A stretch of 64,000 bases of DNA from Scleromatobacter sp038243995 (GTDB lineage: Bacteria; Pseudomonadota; Gammaproteobacteria; Burkholderiales; Burkholderiaceae_C): contig JBBRTV010000014.1 of the NCBI GenBank assembly GCA_038243995.1, forward strand, positions 77,113 to 141,112. The letters run 5' to 3'. The translations under genes and the position numbers were made by a program. Below the pieces are notes generated by a model. That model saw only the letters and a list, made by a program, of their open reading frames with translations, was not told the origin of the DNA and did no database searches. Shown here in pieces: positions 9,982 through 18,600 of this stretch. The stretch's first letter is position 1. Each line of letters opens with the position of its first letter.

Positions 9982-10148
9982 GCGCGAAGACCTCGTTGCA
10001 TCGTCGCGCGGGGCCGCACGACGGGAAGAAACGCACGCGCGCCACGGGCGCGCCATTCATGAAGAAGCCCGAAGACGCTTCGTCGAAGCAGCTTCAGGCA
10101 TCGAGTCGGGGCGCCGCGCGGCGGCGGCGCCGGAACGCTGTCAGCAGT

Positions 10149-11378
10149 TCACTTCTTCGCCGTGGGCAGGGCACCCTTGGCGGTGGTGTCTTTCACGCGC
10201 ACTTCGGAGGCCTTCTTGAAGTCGTCCGGATAGGCGTAGACGACGCGGGCGCCCTTGACTTCGCCGAAGACCGGGATGTTGGCGGTGATGGCCTCGTGGT
10301 CGGTCTTGGAGAAAGGCTTGTTGTACGTCGTGACGACGCCTTCGACCGGCACCTTCAGGTCTTCGAGCGCGGCCTTGATCTTCGGGCCGTCGGTGGAGCC
10401 GGCCTGCTTGATCGCCGCGGCGAGCAGGTAGATCGAGTCGTAGCCTTGCGCGGCCGAGACCGGGGAATCGATGCGGCTGCCCTTGGGGCTGAACGTGCGC
10501 AGGTAGCTGACGATGAACGACTGACGCTTCGGTGTCGTCGGTTCCTGGATGAAGGTCTGCGGCATGCGCGCGCCCTCGCCGCCGGGGCCGGCGTTGTCGA
10601 TGAAGTTGGCCATCGAGAGCGTCCAGCTGCCGATGAGCGGCACCTTCCAGCCAAGCTTGGTCATGCCGTTGGCGATCTGCGCCAGCTCGGGGCCGATGCC
10701 GTAGGTCAGGATGGCTTCGGCGCCGGCTTCCTTGGCCTTGAGCAGCTGCGCCGTCATGTCCACATCCTTGATGTTGAACTTCTCTTCGGCGACCGGCTTG
10801 ATGCCCTTGAGCGCGAGCGCCTTCACCAGGTCCTGGCGGCCGAGCTGGCCGTAGTTGGTGGAGTCGGCCAGGATCGCGACCTTCTTGTAGCCGCGCTTGA
10901 CGGCTTCCTCGGCGATCATCGGCGCCTGGATGCTGTCGTGGGCGGAGTTGCGGAAGATGTAGTTCTCGGGCTGGTCGTCGAACTGGTGGGTCAGCACCGA
11001 GCCGGTCGCGACGTTGTTCATCACCGGGATCTTCGCTTCCTGGAAGAAACGCTCGGAGGCCAGGCCCACGCCGGTGTTGATGTAGCCGACGGTGGCGACG
11101 ACCTTTTCCTTGCTGATCAGTTCCTGGGCAATCTGCACGCCGCGTTCGTTCTTGGCTTCGTCGTCGCGTTCGACGAGCAGGATCTGGCGTCCGAGCACGC
11201 CACCGGCCTTGTTGATCTCGTCGGTCGCGAGGCGCACGCCGTCGCGCATGCTGACGCCCATGGACGACGAGCCGCCGGTGAATGGGCCGTCGACGCCGAT
11301 CTTGATCGGGTCGGCCGCGAAGGCGGATGCGACGGTGCAGGCCAGTGCGACGGCGGTGAGGCGGGATGAGAACTTCAT
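10149..11378 (-). CDS. Periplasmic substrate-binding protein of the liv-type importer
   Basis: The 409-residue product starts at the ATG at 11378, preceded by GGAG and followed by a Sec signal peptide (MKFSSRLTAVALACTVASAFA). The mature part is a periplasmic binding protein of the LivK/Leu-Ile-Val type: DPIKIGVDGPFTGGSSSMGV, EINKAGGVLGRQILLVERDD, VATVGYINTGV, KVAILADSTNYGQLG and GIGPELAQI. It feeds the LivH/LivMG/LivF complex encoded downstream. Because the importer sits between acyl-CoA degradation genes, its ligand may be the acid or alcohol catabolised by the neighbouring cluster rather than leucine. That is inference; the ligand-contact residues could not be assigned by eye. Confidence 0.9.
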   Translation of the reverse strand: MKFSSRLTAVALACTVASAFAADPIKIGVDGPFTGGSSSMGVSMRDGVRLATDEINKAGGVLGRQILLVERDDEAKNERGVQIAQELISKEKVVATVGYINTGVGLASERFFQEAKIPVMNNVATGSVLTHQFDDQPENYIFRNSAHDSIQAPMIAEEAVKRGYKKVAILADSTNYGQLGRQDLVKALALKGIKPVAEEKFNIKDVDMTAQLLKAKEAGAEAILTYGIGPELAQIANGMTKLGWKVPLIGSWTLSMANFIDNAGPGGEGARMPQTFIQEPTTPKRQSFIVSYLRTFSPKGSRIDSPVSAAQGYDSIYLLAAAIKQAGSTDGPKIKAALEDLKVPVEGVVTTYNKPFSKTDHEAITANIPVFGEVKGARVVYAYPDDFKKASEVRVKDTTAKGALPTAKK

Positions 11379-11583
11379 GGGGGTTGTCTCCGGTTTGGGC
11401 AAGCTGCTTTGCCTCGCGTTGTGACTCAAAGCGAGCTGAATTCCAGGGACATTGTCGTGCCCCCTTCATCATTTGCCAGTACGTGATCCCCGCAGACTCG
11501 TGCAAACCCTCAGTGCCAGGACGGTGCATCTGACGCGTCCAGGCGACGCTGCCCGCTCCTCGTGTAAGACACCCGTCAGGTGG

Positions 11584-11619
11584 GGCCCGCGGATGTCCTG
11601 AAACAGGACAGCCGGGGCC
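11584..11619 (-). terminator. Hairpin between the fadB-like gene and the importer operon
   Basis: A nested inverted repeat lies immediately past the stop of the fadB-like gene on the minus strand: GGCCC outside and a perfect inner TGTCCTG-AAA-CAGGACA, closed by GGGCC. It separates the beta-oxidation genes from the importer genes 205 bases further on, suggesting two transcripts. No T-run follows. Confidence 0.55.
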
Positions 11620-11621
11620 TG

Positions 11622-13757
11622 TCAGTCGGCGAAGACGCCGTCGCGCTCGGCCAGGTTCACGATCACGTGCGCGGGTTCGAAACGCGCCCCGTGCGCCGCC
11701 GCGAGCTCGCGCGCGCGCGCGACGAAGCGGCGTGCGCCCATCGCGTTGATGAACTGCAGCGCCCCGCCCTGGAACGGCGCGAAGCCCCAGCCAAGGATGG
11801 AGCCGACGTTGGCGTCGGCCACCGAACGCAGCACGCCTTCCTCGACGCAGCGCGCGGCCTCGTTGGCCTGCACGAAGAGCAGGCGGTCGATCAACTCGCC
11901 CTGCGTCGGCTGGTGCGGCGCGACCGGGAACATCTGCGCCAGGCCCGGCCAGAGGCTGCGGCCGCTGTCGGTCCAGTCATAGAAGCCGAGATTGGCCTTG
12001 CGGCCGATGCGCCCGAGCTCGCACATCTGGCGCAGCACCGATTCGCCGGGATGCTCGACATAGGGCAGGCCGGCCTCGGCCAGGTCCTTGCGGGTCTGGT
12101 CGGCGACGTGCAGCGCCAGCGAGAGCGAGACCTCGTCCTGCAACGCCAGCGGCGGCATGGGCATGCCCGCCTGCAGGCCGGCCGCCTCGATGTGGCGCGG
12201 GTGCACGCCTTCCTTCACGAGCGCCAGGCCTTCCATGACGTAGGTCGCGAACACGCGGCTCGTGTAGAAGCCGCGCGCGTCGTTGACGACGATGGGCGTC
12301 TTGCCGATCTGGCGCACGAAATCGAAGCTGCGCGCGAGGCTCGCGTCGTCGGTCTGCGCGCCGACGATGATCTCGACCAGCGGCATCTTGTCCACCGGCG
12401 AGAAGAAATGCAGGCCGATGAACTGCGTCGGTCGCACGCTGGCCTGCGCGAGGCTCGTGATGGGCAGCGTCGACGTGTTGGACGCGAAGATCGCGTCCGA
12501 CGGCAACTGCAGTTCCGCCAGTCGCGTGACCTCGGCCTTGACCGCGCGATCCTCGAACACGGCCTCGATGACGAGGTCGCAGCCGGCGAGATCCTCGAAG
12601 CGGACGGTCGGCGTGATGCGCGCGAGCACGGCGTCGCGCCGGGCCGGCGTCATGTGGCCGCGGCGCACCGCCTTGTCCAACAGGCCTTGAGCGTAGGCGC
12701 GGCCGCGCACCGCATTGTCGGGCGAGGTGTCGAGCAGCATCACGTCGATGCCCGCCTTGGCCGACACATAGGCGATGCCCGCGCCCATCATGCCGGCGCC
12801 GAGGATGCCGAGCCGGCGCACCGGCTGCGGCTCGCTGCCGGACGGTCGCGACGCGCCGCGCTCGATCGCGTTGAGCTGGTACCAGAGCGTGCCGATCAGG
12901 TTGCGCGATTCCTGCGACATCGCGCAGGCCGCGAAGTAGCGCGACTCGATCTCGAGCGCGGCGTCGAACGAGACGAGGCCGCCTTCGAACACCGCCGACA
13001 GGATGTGCGTCAGGGCGGGGTAGTTGCCGTAGCTCTTCGCGCAGGCCATGGCCGGCGCGATCGAGAACAGCTGCGCGATGGCCGGGCTGCGCGAATCGCC
13101 GCCGGGATAACGGAATTTCGGCGCGTCCCACGGCTGCCTGGGCGCCGGATTGGCGAGGATCCAGGCGCGCGCCTGGTCGAGCAGTTCTTGCGCGCTGGCG
13201 GCGAGCGCATCGACGAGCCCGCTGGAGAGCGCCTGCGCGGCGCGCACGTCCGTGCCTTCGCCTATCCATTGCAGCGCCTGCTGCATGCCGACCAGGCGCG
13301 GCAGGCGCTGCGTGCCGCCGCCTCCGGGCAACAAGCCGAGCTTGACTTCGGGCAGGCCCAGGCGCGCGTTGCCATCGTCGAGCACGATGCGGTGGTGACA
13401 GGCGAGGGCGATCTCCAGCCCGCCGCCCAGGCACTTGCCGCGGATCGCGGCGACCACGGGCTTGCCGCTCGCCTCCATCTTGCGCAGCACGGCCTTGAAG
13501 CGCATCGATTCGTCGAAGGCCTCCTGGGCGGACGCGAGCGCGCGCAGGCGGTCGACGTCGGCGCCGGCGAGGAAATCCTTCTTGCCGGTGGCCAGGACCA
13601 GCCCCTTGATGGCGGGATCGGTCGCCAGGCGGTCGACGAGCGCGGACAGCGGCCCGGCGAGCTCGTCGTTCAGGACGTTCATCGAGCGGCCGGGGAGATC
13701 CATCGTGGCGATGGCGATGCCGTCGGCGTCGACGGCGATGTTCAGTGCGCTGGACAT
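11622..13757 (-). CDS. Bifunctional enoyl-CoA hydratase / 3-hydroxyacyl-CoA dehydrogenase (FadB/FadJ type)
   Basis: The 711-residue protein carries out hydration of 2-enoyl-CoA and NAD-dependent oxidation of the 3-hydroxyacyl-CoA. Residues 1 to about 190 are a crotonase domain (GKKDFLAGADVDRL, AIRGKCLGGGLEIALACHHR with the catalytic-type Glu, LGLPEVKLGLLPGGGGTQRL). A Rossmann domain follows from about residue 310 (LGILGAGMMGAGIAYV), then FASNTSTLPIT, IGLHFFSPVDKMPLVEII and two 3HCDH C-terminal domains ending ILGWGFAPFQGG. Its ATG at 13757 is 2 bases past the thiolase stop, so the two are coupled and probably form an alpha2-beta2 complex. It would continue degradation of acyl-CoAs made by the divergent carboxylase cluster. 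Confidence 0.92.
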   Translation of the reverse strand: MSSALNIAVDADGIAIATMDLPGRSMNVLNDELAGPLSALVDRLATDPAIKGLVLATGKKDFLAGADVDRLRALASAQEAFDESMRFKAVLRKMEASGKPVVAAIRGKCLGGGLEIALACHHRIVLDDGNARLGLPEVKLGLLPGGGGTQRLPRLVGMQQALQWIGEGTDVRAAQALSSGLVDALAASAQELLDQARAWILANPAPRQPWDAPKFRYPGGDSRSPAIAQLFSIAPAMACAKSYGNYPALTHILSAVFEGGLVSFDAALEIESRYFAACAMSQESRNLIGTLWYQLNAIERGASRPSGSEPQPVRRLGILGAGMMGAGIAYVSAKAGIDVMLLDTSPDNAVRGRAYAQGLLDKAVRRGHMTPARRDAVLARITPTVRFEDLAGCDLVIEAVFEDRAVKAEVTRLAELQLPSDAIFASNTSTLPITSLAQASVRPTQFIGLHFFSPVDKMPLVEIIVGAQTDDASLARSFDFVRQIGKTPIVVNDARGFYTSRVFATYVMEGLALVKEGVHPRHIEAAGLQAGMPMPPLALQDEVSLSLALHVADQTRKDLAEAGLPYVEHPGESVLRQMCELGRIGRKANLGFYDWTDSGRSLWPGLAQMFPVAPHQPTQGELIDRLLFVQANEAARCVEEGVLRSVADANVGSILGWGFAPFQGGALQFINAMGARRFVARARELAAAHGARFEPAHVIVNLAERDGVFAD

Positions 13758-13759
13758 GT

Positions 13760-14965
13760 TCAGATCCTCTCGATCACGGTCGCGATGCCCATGCCGCCGC
13801 CCACGCACAGCGTGGCGCAGCCGAGCGCCAGGTCGCGGCGTTCCAGTTCGTCGAGCAAGGTGCCCAGGATGATGCAGCCCGTGGCGCCCAGCGGATGGCC
13901 GAGCGCGATGGCGCCGCCGTTGACGTTGACGCGGTCGAGCGAGACATCGAGATCGCGCGCCGTCTTCATCGGCACGACGGCGAAGGCCTCGTTGATCTCC
14001 CACAGGTCGATGTCGCGCGCCGCGAGGCCGGCCCTGGCCAGCGCCTTGCGGCAGGCGGGCGTCGGGCCCGTGAGCATGATGGTCGGCTCGGAGCCGATCA
14101 CCGCGACGCTGCGGATGCGGGCGCGCGGGCGCAGCCCGGCGCGCTCGCCCGCCGCGCGCGAGCCGACGAGCATCAGCGCCGCGCCGTCGACGATGCCGGA
14201 GGCATTGCCGGCGTGATGGACGTGCGCGATCGTCTCGACGGTCGTGTACTTGCGCAGCGCGGTCGCGTCGAAGCCCATGCTGCCCATGGCCGCGAACGAC
14301 GGCTCGAGCTTGCCCATGGCCTCCAGCGTCGCGTGCGCGCGGATCGTCTCGTCCTCGGCCAGCATCGTCAGGCCGGCGATGTCGAGCACCGGCACCACCG
14401 AGCGCCGGAAGTGGCCGGCCGCGCGCGCCGCAGCGGCGCGCTGGTGCGATTGCAGCGCGTAGGCGTCGAGGTCGGCGCGCGTGAAGCCTTCGAGGGTCGC
14501 GATCAGGTCGGCGCTGATGCCCTGCGGCACAAAGCCCAGGGCCTGGTTGACGCGCGGATCCATGAACCACGCGCCGCCGTCGCTGCCCATGGCCCAGCGG
14601 CTCATCGACTCGACGCCACCCGCGACGACGAAATCCTCGAAGCCGCTCGCCACCTTGGCGGCGGCGAGGTTCACCGCTTCCAGGCCCGACGCGCAGAAGC
14701 GCGACAGGGTGACGCCGGCGACGCTCTCGGCCCAGCCGGCGTCGAGCACCGCGGTGCGCGCGATGTCGGCGCCTTGCTCGCCCACGGGCGTGACGCAGCC
14801 GAGCACGACGTCGTCGACGCGGGCGGTGTCGAGATCGAGTCGCTCCTGCAGGCTTTGCAGCAGGCCGCGCAGCAGCCACACCGGCGACGCCTGGTGCAGG
14901 CTGCCGTCCTTCTTGCCTTTGCCGCGCGGGGTGCGGACGTGGTCGTAGATCAGGGCGTCGGTCAT
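13760..14965 (-). CDS. Acetyl-CoA C-acyltransferase (thiolase)
   Basis: The 401-residue thiolase II-type enzyme cleaves 3-ketoacyl-CoA with CoA to acetyl-CoA and a shortened acyl-CoA. The acylated Cys is Cys91 in TLSRFCASGLEAVNLA. Other family motifs are GGVESMSRW, NVNGGAIALGHPLGATG with catalytic His357, and LCVGGGMGIATVIERI with the second catalytic Cys387. The start at 14965 (TDALIYDHVRTPRGKGKKDG) fits family starts exactly. It is translationally close-coupled to the FadB-like enzyme and encoded upstream of it, so the pair likely forms the beta-oxidation module for this locus. Confidence 0.93.
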   Translation of the reverse strand: MTDALIYDHVRTPRGKGKKDGSLHQASPVWLLRGLLQSLQERLDLDTARVDDVVLGCVTPVGEQGADIARTAVLDAGWAESVAGVTLSRFCASGLEAVNLAAAKVASGFEDFVVAGGVESMSRWAMGSDGGAWFMDPRVNQALGFVPQGISADLIATLEGFTRADLDAYALQSHQRAAAARAAGHFRRSVVPVLDIAGLTMLAEDETIRAHATLEAMGKLEPSFAAMGSMGFDATALRKYTTVETIAHVHHAGNASGIVDGAALMLVGSRAAGERAGLRPRARIRSVAVIGSEPTIMLTGPTPACRKALARAGLAARDIDLWEINEAFAVVPMKTARDLDVSLDRVNVNGGAIALGHPLGATGCIILGTLLDELERRDLALGCATLCVGGGMGIATVIERI

Positions 14966-15014
14966 CGTCTTTCCAGGAACAGGGGGGACATCGGCCGGCC
15001 GCGGGGCCGGCCGG

Positions 15015-15473
15015 CTACTTCTCGAGGCCGCGCCTGACGCTGGCGTTGATCACGCGCAGCTCGGCCAGCGACGCGTCGATGTGGGCGCGCTTCTGCTCGA
15101 GCTCGGCGATCGCCTTCGACGTCTTGTCGAGCACGTACTTCATCTGCACGCTGCGGCCTTCGCCGTGCGCGCCGTAGAGATCGAGGTAGTGCTTGATTTC
15201 CGCCAGCGACGTGCCGATCGCCTTCGCGCGCAGGATGAGCGAGAGCCGCGCCCGGTCGCGCCGCGTGTAGACGCGCGTGCCGTTGACGCGGCGCGGCGAG
15301 AGCAGCTCCTTGTCTTCGTAGAAGCGGATCGCGCGGGGCGAGATGTCGAACTCGCGGCACAGTTCGGTGATGCCGAACAGCTCGCCGGCATCGTCGCTGC
15401 GATGGTCGGCGACGACCTCGTCGGCGGTCTGCTTGCGCTGCGCGACGACGCGGGAGGGCATGGAAACGGACAT
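15015..15473 (-). CDS. MerR-family transcriptional regulator (candidate LiuR-like)
   Basis: The 152-residue protein has an N-terminal winged-helix MerR domain, FGITELCREFDISPRAIRFY-EDKELLSP-RRVNGTRVYTRRDRARL, and a C-terminal dimerisation coiled coil (LDKTSKAIAELEQKRAHIDA). There is no Cys metal-binding loop, so it is not a metal sensor; it resembles the MerR regulators of branched-chain and fatty acyl-CoA catabolism such as LiuR. It starts 14 bases after the SCP2 gene (ATG 15473; a second in-frame ATG at 15461 is possible). It likely controls the divergent plus-strand operon through the palindromes at 15911-15941 and, being on the same side, itself. Confidence 0.85.
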   Translation of the reverse strand: MSVSMPSRVVAQRKQTADEVVADHRSDDAGELFGITELCREFDISPRAIRFYEDKELLSPRRVNGTRVYTRRDRARLSLILRAKAIGTSLAEIKHYLDLYGAHGEGRSVQMKYVLDKTSKAIAELEQKRAHIDASLAELRVINASVRRGLEK

Positions 15474-15487
15474 CCCGGTCGGCGGCG

Positions 15488-15787
15488 CTAGACGATGCGC
15501 TGGAGTTTCAGGGCGACGCTCATGTCGCCCGTCACCTTGAACTTGCCCATCATGAAGCCGGTGGTCGGCTCGAGTTCGCCGGAGAGCAGGTCGCCGAGCG
15601 TGTCGATGCCGAGCGACACGGTGCAGTCGGCAGGCGCCGCCGCGTCGTTCGAGATGCCGTTGGGCACCCTGGTCGCGTCGACGACCACGACGCCGTCCGT
15701 GCCGCAATCGAACTTCAGCACGGCGCCCAGGCCGCTGTCGTGGCCGACCTTGGTGCGCAATTGATCGGTGGCGGTCTGGATGTCCAT
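15488..15787 (-). CDS. SCP2 sterol-binding-fold protein
   Basis: The 99-residue soluble protein is a stand-alone SCP2 domain, a fold that binds fatty acyl-CoA and other lipids. Recognisable features are the C-terminal GDLLSGELEPTTGFMMGKFK and VTGDMSVALKLQ, the usual SCP2 ending in which the substrate tunnel closes, and the strand VLKFDCGTDGVVVVDA. Length is standard for bacterial SCP2 proteins. It is the first gene of the minus-strand unit with the MerR regulator and stands back-to-back with the acyl-CoA cluster. A role as acyl-CoA carrier or sensor partner for that pathway is an inference. Confidence 0.86.
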   Translation of the reverse strand: MDIQTATDQLRTKVGHDSGLGAVLKFDCGTDGVVVVDATRVPNGISNDAAAPADCTVSLGIDTLGDLLSGELEPTTGFMMGKFKVTGDMSVALKLQRIV

Positions 15788-15910
15788 GAGTGCGCTTTCG
15801 TTGGAGCTGAGGTGGGCGACCCGCGGCGCGGGCGTGCGGCCGGCGGGAGGTGGGAGGTGGGAACGCGGTGATGCTATCCGGCAGGAGCCACGCAGACATC
15901 AGTGTAATTC

Positions 15911-15941
15911 CTGATACGGCATCAGGTTGACGTTAACGTCA
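15911..15941. promoter_or_regulatory. Paired palindromes in the divergent SCP2-merR / acyl-CoA promoter
   Basis: Within the 208-base divergent gap lie CTGAT-ACGGC-ATCAG (15911-15925) and, two bases on, the perfect 14-bp palindrome TGACGTTAACGTCA (15928-15941). The second overlaps a consensus-like -35 hexamer, TTGACG (15927-15932). A weak -10 (TAATGC, 15952-15957) lies 19 bases on, the long spacer typical of MerR-activated promoters. The palindrome is the best candidate site for the adjacent MerR protein. Confidence 0.6.
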
Positions 15942-15995
15942 CCATGCAGCCTAATGCGGCAACCCTCACCGGCAGATGTCCAGGACTCCCGACAG

Positions 15996-16952
15996 ATGAC
16001 GACAGACTCCCCCGCTCCGGCCGCCGCGCCGACACCCCGCGTCGATGCGCCGCCCCCGTCCCGCTATCGCAGCGTGTTCGTGCCGGGCCTGTTCGCCGGC
16101 CAGCGCATCTGGGTCACGGGTGGCGGCTCCGGCATCGGCCGCGCGGTCGCGCACGAACTGGCCTCGCTGGGGGCGCAGGTCGTCATCAGCGGCCGCAGCG
16201 TCGACAAGCTGGAGCGCGTCGCGGCCGAGATCCGCGAGGACGGCGGCGCGTGCGCCTGGCGCGCGTTCGACATCCGCGACGAGGACGCGGTCAAGGCGCA
16301 GGTCGCCGACGTCGTCGAGAACGAAGGCCCGGTGCACGGTCTCGTCAACAACGCCGGCGGCCAGTTCCCTGCGCCCATGATGGCCATCAGCAAGCGCGGC
16401 TTCGAAGCGGTGGTCGCCAACAACCTCACGGGCGGCTTCCTGATGATGCGCGAGCTGTTCCTGCAGAGCTTCCAGCAACGCGGCGGGGCCATCGTCAACA
16501 TGACGGCCGATTTCCGCAACGGCATGCCCGGCATGGCGCACTCGGGCGCGGCGCGCGCCGGCATGAGCAACCTGACGATGACGGCCTCGTTCGAGTGGGC
16601 CTCCTTCGGCGTGCGCGTCAATGCCGTGGCGCCGGGCTGGATCGCCTCCAGCGGCATGGACACCTACGGCGGCGCGATGCGCGCCATGATCCCCAAGCTG
16701 AAGAAGCACGTGCCGCTGCGCCGCCTCGGGCTCGAGGCCGAGGTCAGCGCGGCGATCGTGTTCCTGCTCTCTCCGGCGGCCGCTTTCATCACCGGCGTCA
16801 CCTTGCAGATCGACGGCGGAGCCTCCCTCGGCTCGCCGTTGTTCCCGGCGGTGGACCACGCCAAGTCGGTGCCGTTCGACGGCTTCCATCGGGCTGCGAC
16901 GCCCGAAGTCCTGCAAGCCACGGACACGGCCGCCGCGCCGGCGCCGCGCTGA
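15996..16952 (+). CDS. SDR-family oxidoreductase (enoyl/dienoyl-CoA reductase-like, AtuB position)
   Basis: The ATG at 15996 gives 318 residues; upstream in-frame starts are TTG or lack a better site. The Rossmann motif WVTGGGSGIGRAVAHELA and NNAGGQF show an NADP(H)/NAD(H) short-chain dehydrogenase. The usual active-site Tyr-x-x-x-Lys is not present: that region reads AHSGAARAGMSNLTM. From memory, a closely similar HSGAARAG stretch occurs in peroxisomal trans-2-enoyl-CoA reductases, which supports an acyl-CoA substrate. The end FITGVTLQIDGGASLG is standard. Its stop overlaps the next start by one base (TGATG), so it is the first gene of the carboxylase operon, as atuB is in acyclic terpene clusters. 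Confidence 0.85.
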   Translation: MTTDSPAPAAAPTPRVDAPPPSRYRSVFVPGLFAGQRIWVTGGGSGIGRAVAHELASLGAQVVISGRSVDKLERVAAEIREDGGACAWRAFDIRDEDAVKAQVADVVENEGPVHGLVNNAGGQFPAPMMAISKRGFEAVVANNLTGGFLMMRELFLQSFQQRGGAIVNMTADFRNGMPGMAHSGAARAGMSNLTMTASFEWASFGVRVNAVAPGWIASSGMDTYGGAMRAMIPKLKKHVPLRRLGLEAEVSAAIVFLLSPAAAFITGVTLQIDGGASLGSPLFPAVDHAKSVPFDGFHRAATPEVLQATDTAAAPAPR

Positions 16953-18562
16953 TGCCCGCGCTGGTCTCGAAGCTGAGCCCGAAGTCGGCCGCGTTCGTCG
17001 CGAACGCGACCCGCATGGCCGAGCGGCTGGACGCGGTGCGCGCGTTGGAGCGCAAGGTGGTCGACGAGAGCGCCTCGAAGCGCGCGAAGTTCGAGAGCCG
17101 CGGCCAGTTGCTGCCGCGCGAGCGCGTCGCGCAACTGCTCGACGCGGGCAGCGGCTTCCTCGAGCTGTCGCCGCTCGCCGGCCTGGGCATGCACGACGAC
17201 GACGGCCGCAAGTCGGTGCAGGGCGGCGGCAGCATCGTCGGCATCGGGCTGGTCGCCGGCAAGCGCGTGCTGGTCTCTGCGAGCGACAGCGCGCTCAAGG
17301 GCGGGACGGTCTCGCCGATGGGCCTGCGCAAGGCGCTGCGCGCCCAGGCCGTCGCGCTCGAGAACAAGCTGCCGCTGATCTACCTCGTCGAATCCGGCGG
17401 CGCCAACCTCATGTACCAGAGCGAGATGTTCGTCGAGGGCGGCCGCAGCTTCGCCAACCAGGCGCGGCTGTCGGCCGCCGGCATCCCGCAGATCGCCGTC
17501 GTGCACGGATCCTCGACCGCGGGCGGTGCCTACCTGCCGGGCCTGTCCGACTACGTGGTGCTGGTGCGCGGCCGCTCCAGCATCTATCTCGCCGGGCCGC
17601 CGCTGGTCAAGGCCGCCATCGGAGAGGACGCCACCGACGACGAACTCGGTGGTGCGCAGACGCATGCCGAAATCACCGGCCTGGGCGAGTACCTGACCGA
17701 GAACGACGCCCACGCGATCGCGCTGGCCCGCGAGCTGGTCGACAAGCTGCAGTGGGAGGTGGCGCCCGCCGCGGGGCCGTTCGCCGCGCCGCTGTTCGAC
17801 GCCGAGGAACTGATGGGCGTGGTGCCCGCGGACGATCGCGAGCCCTACGACGTGCGCGAGGTCGTCGCGCGGCTGGTCGACGGATCCGACTTCCTCGAGT
17901 TCAAGCCCGGCTTCGGCGCGGACACCGTCTGCGGCCATGCGCGCGTCGAAGGACGACTCGTCGGCGTGCTGGGCAACAACGGACCGATCCAGCCGAGCGG
18001 CGCCAACAAGGCGGCGCAGTTCATCCAGCTGTGCGACCAGTCGGGCACGCCGCTCGTGTTCCTGCAGAACACGACCGGCTACATGGTCGGCTCCGCCGCC
18101 GAGCGCGGGGGCGCCATCAAGCACGGCGCGAAGATGATCCAGGCGGTTGCCAACGCCCGCGTGCCCAAGTTCACCTTCGTGATCGGCGGCTCGTTCGGCG
18201 CCGGCAACTACGGCATGTGCGGGCGCGGGTTCGATCCGCGCTTCATCTTCAGCTGGCCCTGCGCGCGCACCGCCGTGATGGGTGGCGCGCAGGCGGCGAA
18301 GGTGATGGAGATCGTCGGCGCGGCCAAGCTGGCCCGCGCCGGCGCCCCGCTGAACGATGACGCGCTGAAGGCCATGGGCGAGCAGCTGCGCCAGCGCATC
18401 GACCGCGAGTCGGACGTGCTGTTCGGCACCGCCCGGTTGTGGGACGACGGCATCGTCGACCCGCGCGACACGCGCCGCATCCTCGGCCTCGCCCTGGCGC
18501 TGGCGCACGAAGCCGAGGCGCGCACGTTGCGCGGCAACACCTTCGGCGTGGCGCGGTTCTAG
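16952..18562 (+). CDS. Acyl-CoA carboxylase carboxyltransferase (beta) subunit, AtuC/LiuB type
   Basis: The 536-residue protein is the carboxyltransferase half of a biotin-dependent acyl-CoA carboxylase, moving CO2 from carboxybiotin to an acyl-CoA. It has the two crotonase-fold halves: IVGIGLVAGKRVLVSASDSA, LIYLVESGGANL, VVHGSSTAGGAYLPGLSDY and LAGPPLVKAAIG in the N half, and GVLGNNGPIQPSGANKAAQF, LVFLQNTTGYMVG, FVIGGSFGAGNYGMCGR and WPCARTAVMGG in the C half. The SSTAGGAYLPGLSDYV wording is closer, as I recall, to geranyl-CoA-type subunits than to methylcrotonyl-CoA ones. Its partner is encoded four genes on at 20681. Confidence 0.9.
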   Translation: MPALVSKLSPKSAAFVANATRMAERLDAVRALERKVVDESASKRAKFESRGQLLPRERVAQLLDAGSGFLELSPLAGLGMHDDDGRKSVQGGGSIVGIGLVAGKRVLVSASDSALKGGTVSPMGLRKALRAQAVALENKLPLIYLVESGGANLMYQSEMFVEGGRSFANQARLSAAGIPQIAVVHGSSTAGGAYLPGLSDYVVLVRGRSSIYLAGPPLVKAAIGEDATDDELGGAQTHAEITGLGEYLTENDAHAIALARELVDKLQWEVAPAAGPFAAPLFDAEELMGVVPADDREPYDVREVVARLVDGSDFLEFKPGFGADTVCGHARVEGRLVGVLGNNGPIQPSGANKAAQFIQLCDQSGTPLVFLQNTTGYMVGSAAERGGAIKHGAKMIQAVANARVPKFTFVIGGSFGAGNYGMCGRGFDPRFIFSWPCARTAVMGGAQAAKVMEIVGAAKLARAGAPLNDDALKAMGEQLRQRIDRESDVLFGTARLWDDGIVDPRDTRRILGLALALAHEAEARTLRGNTFGVARF

Positions 18563-18600
18563 CACCTTCTTTCCAGACAACGACGACACGAGACGACACC

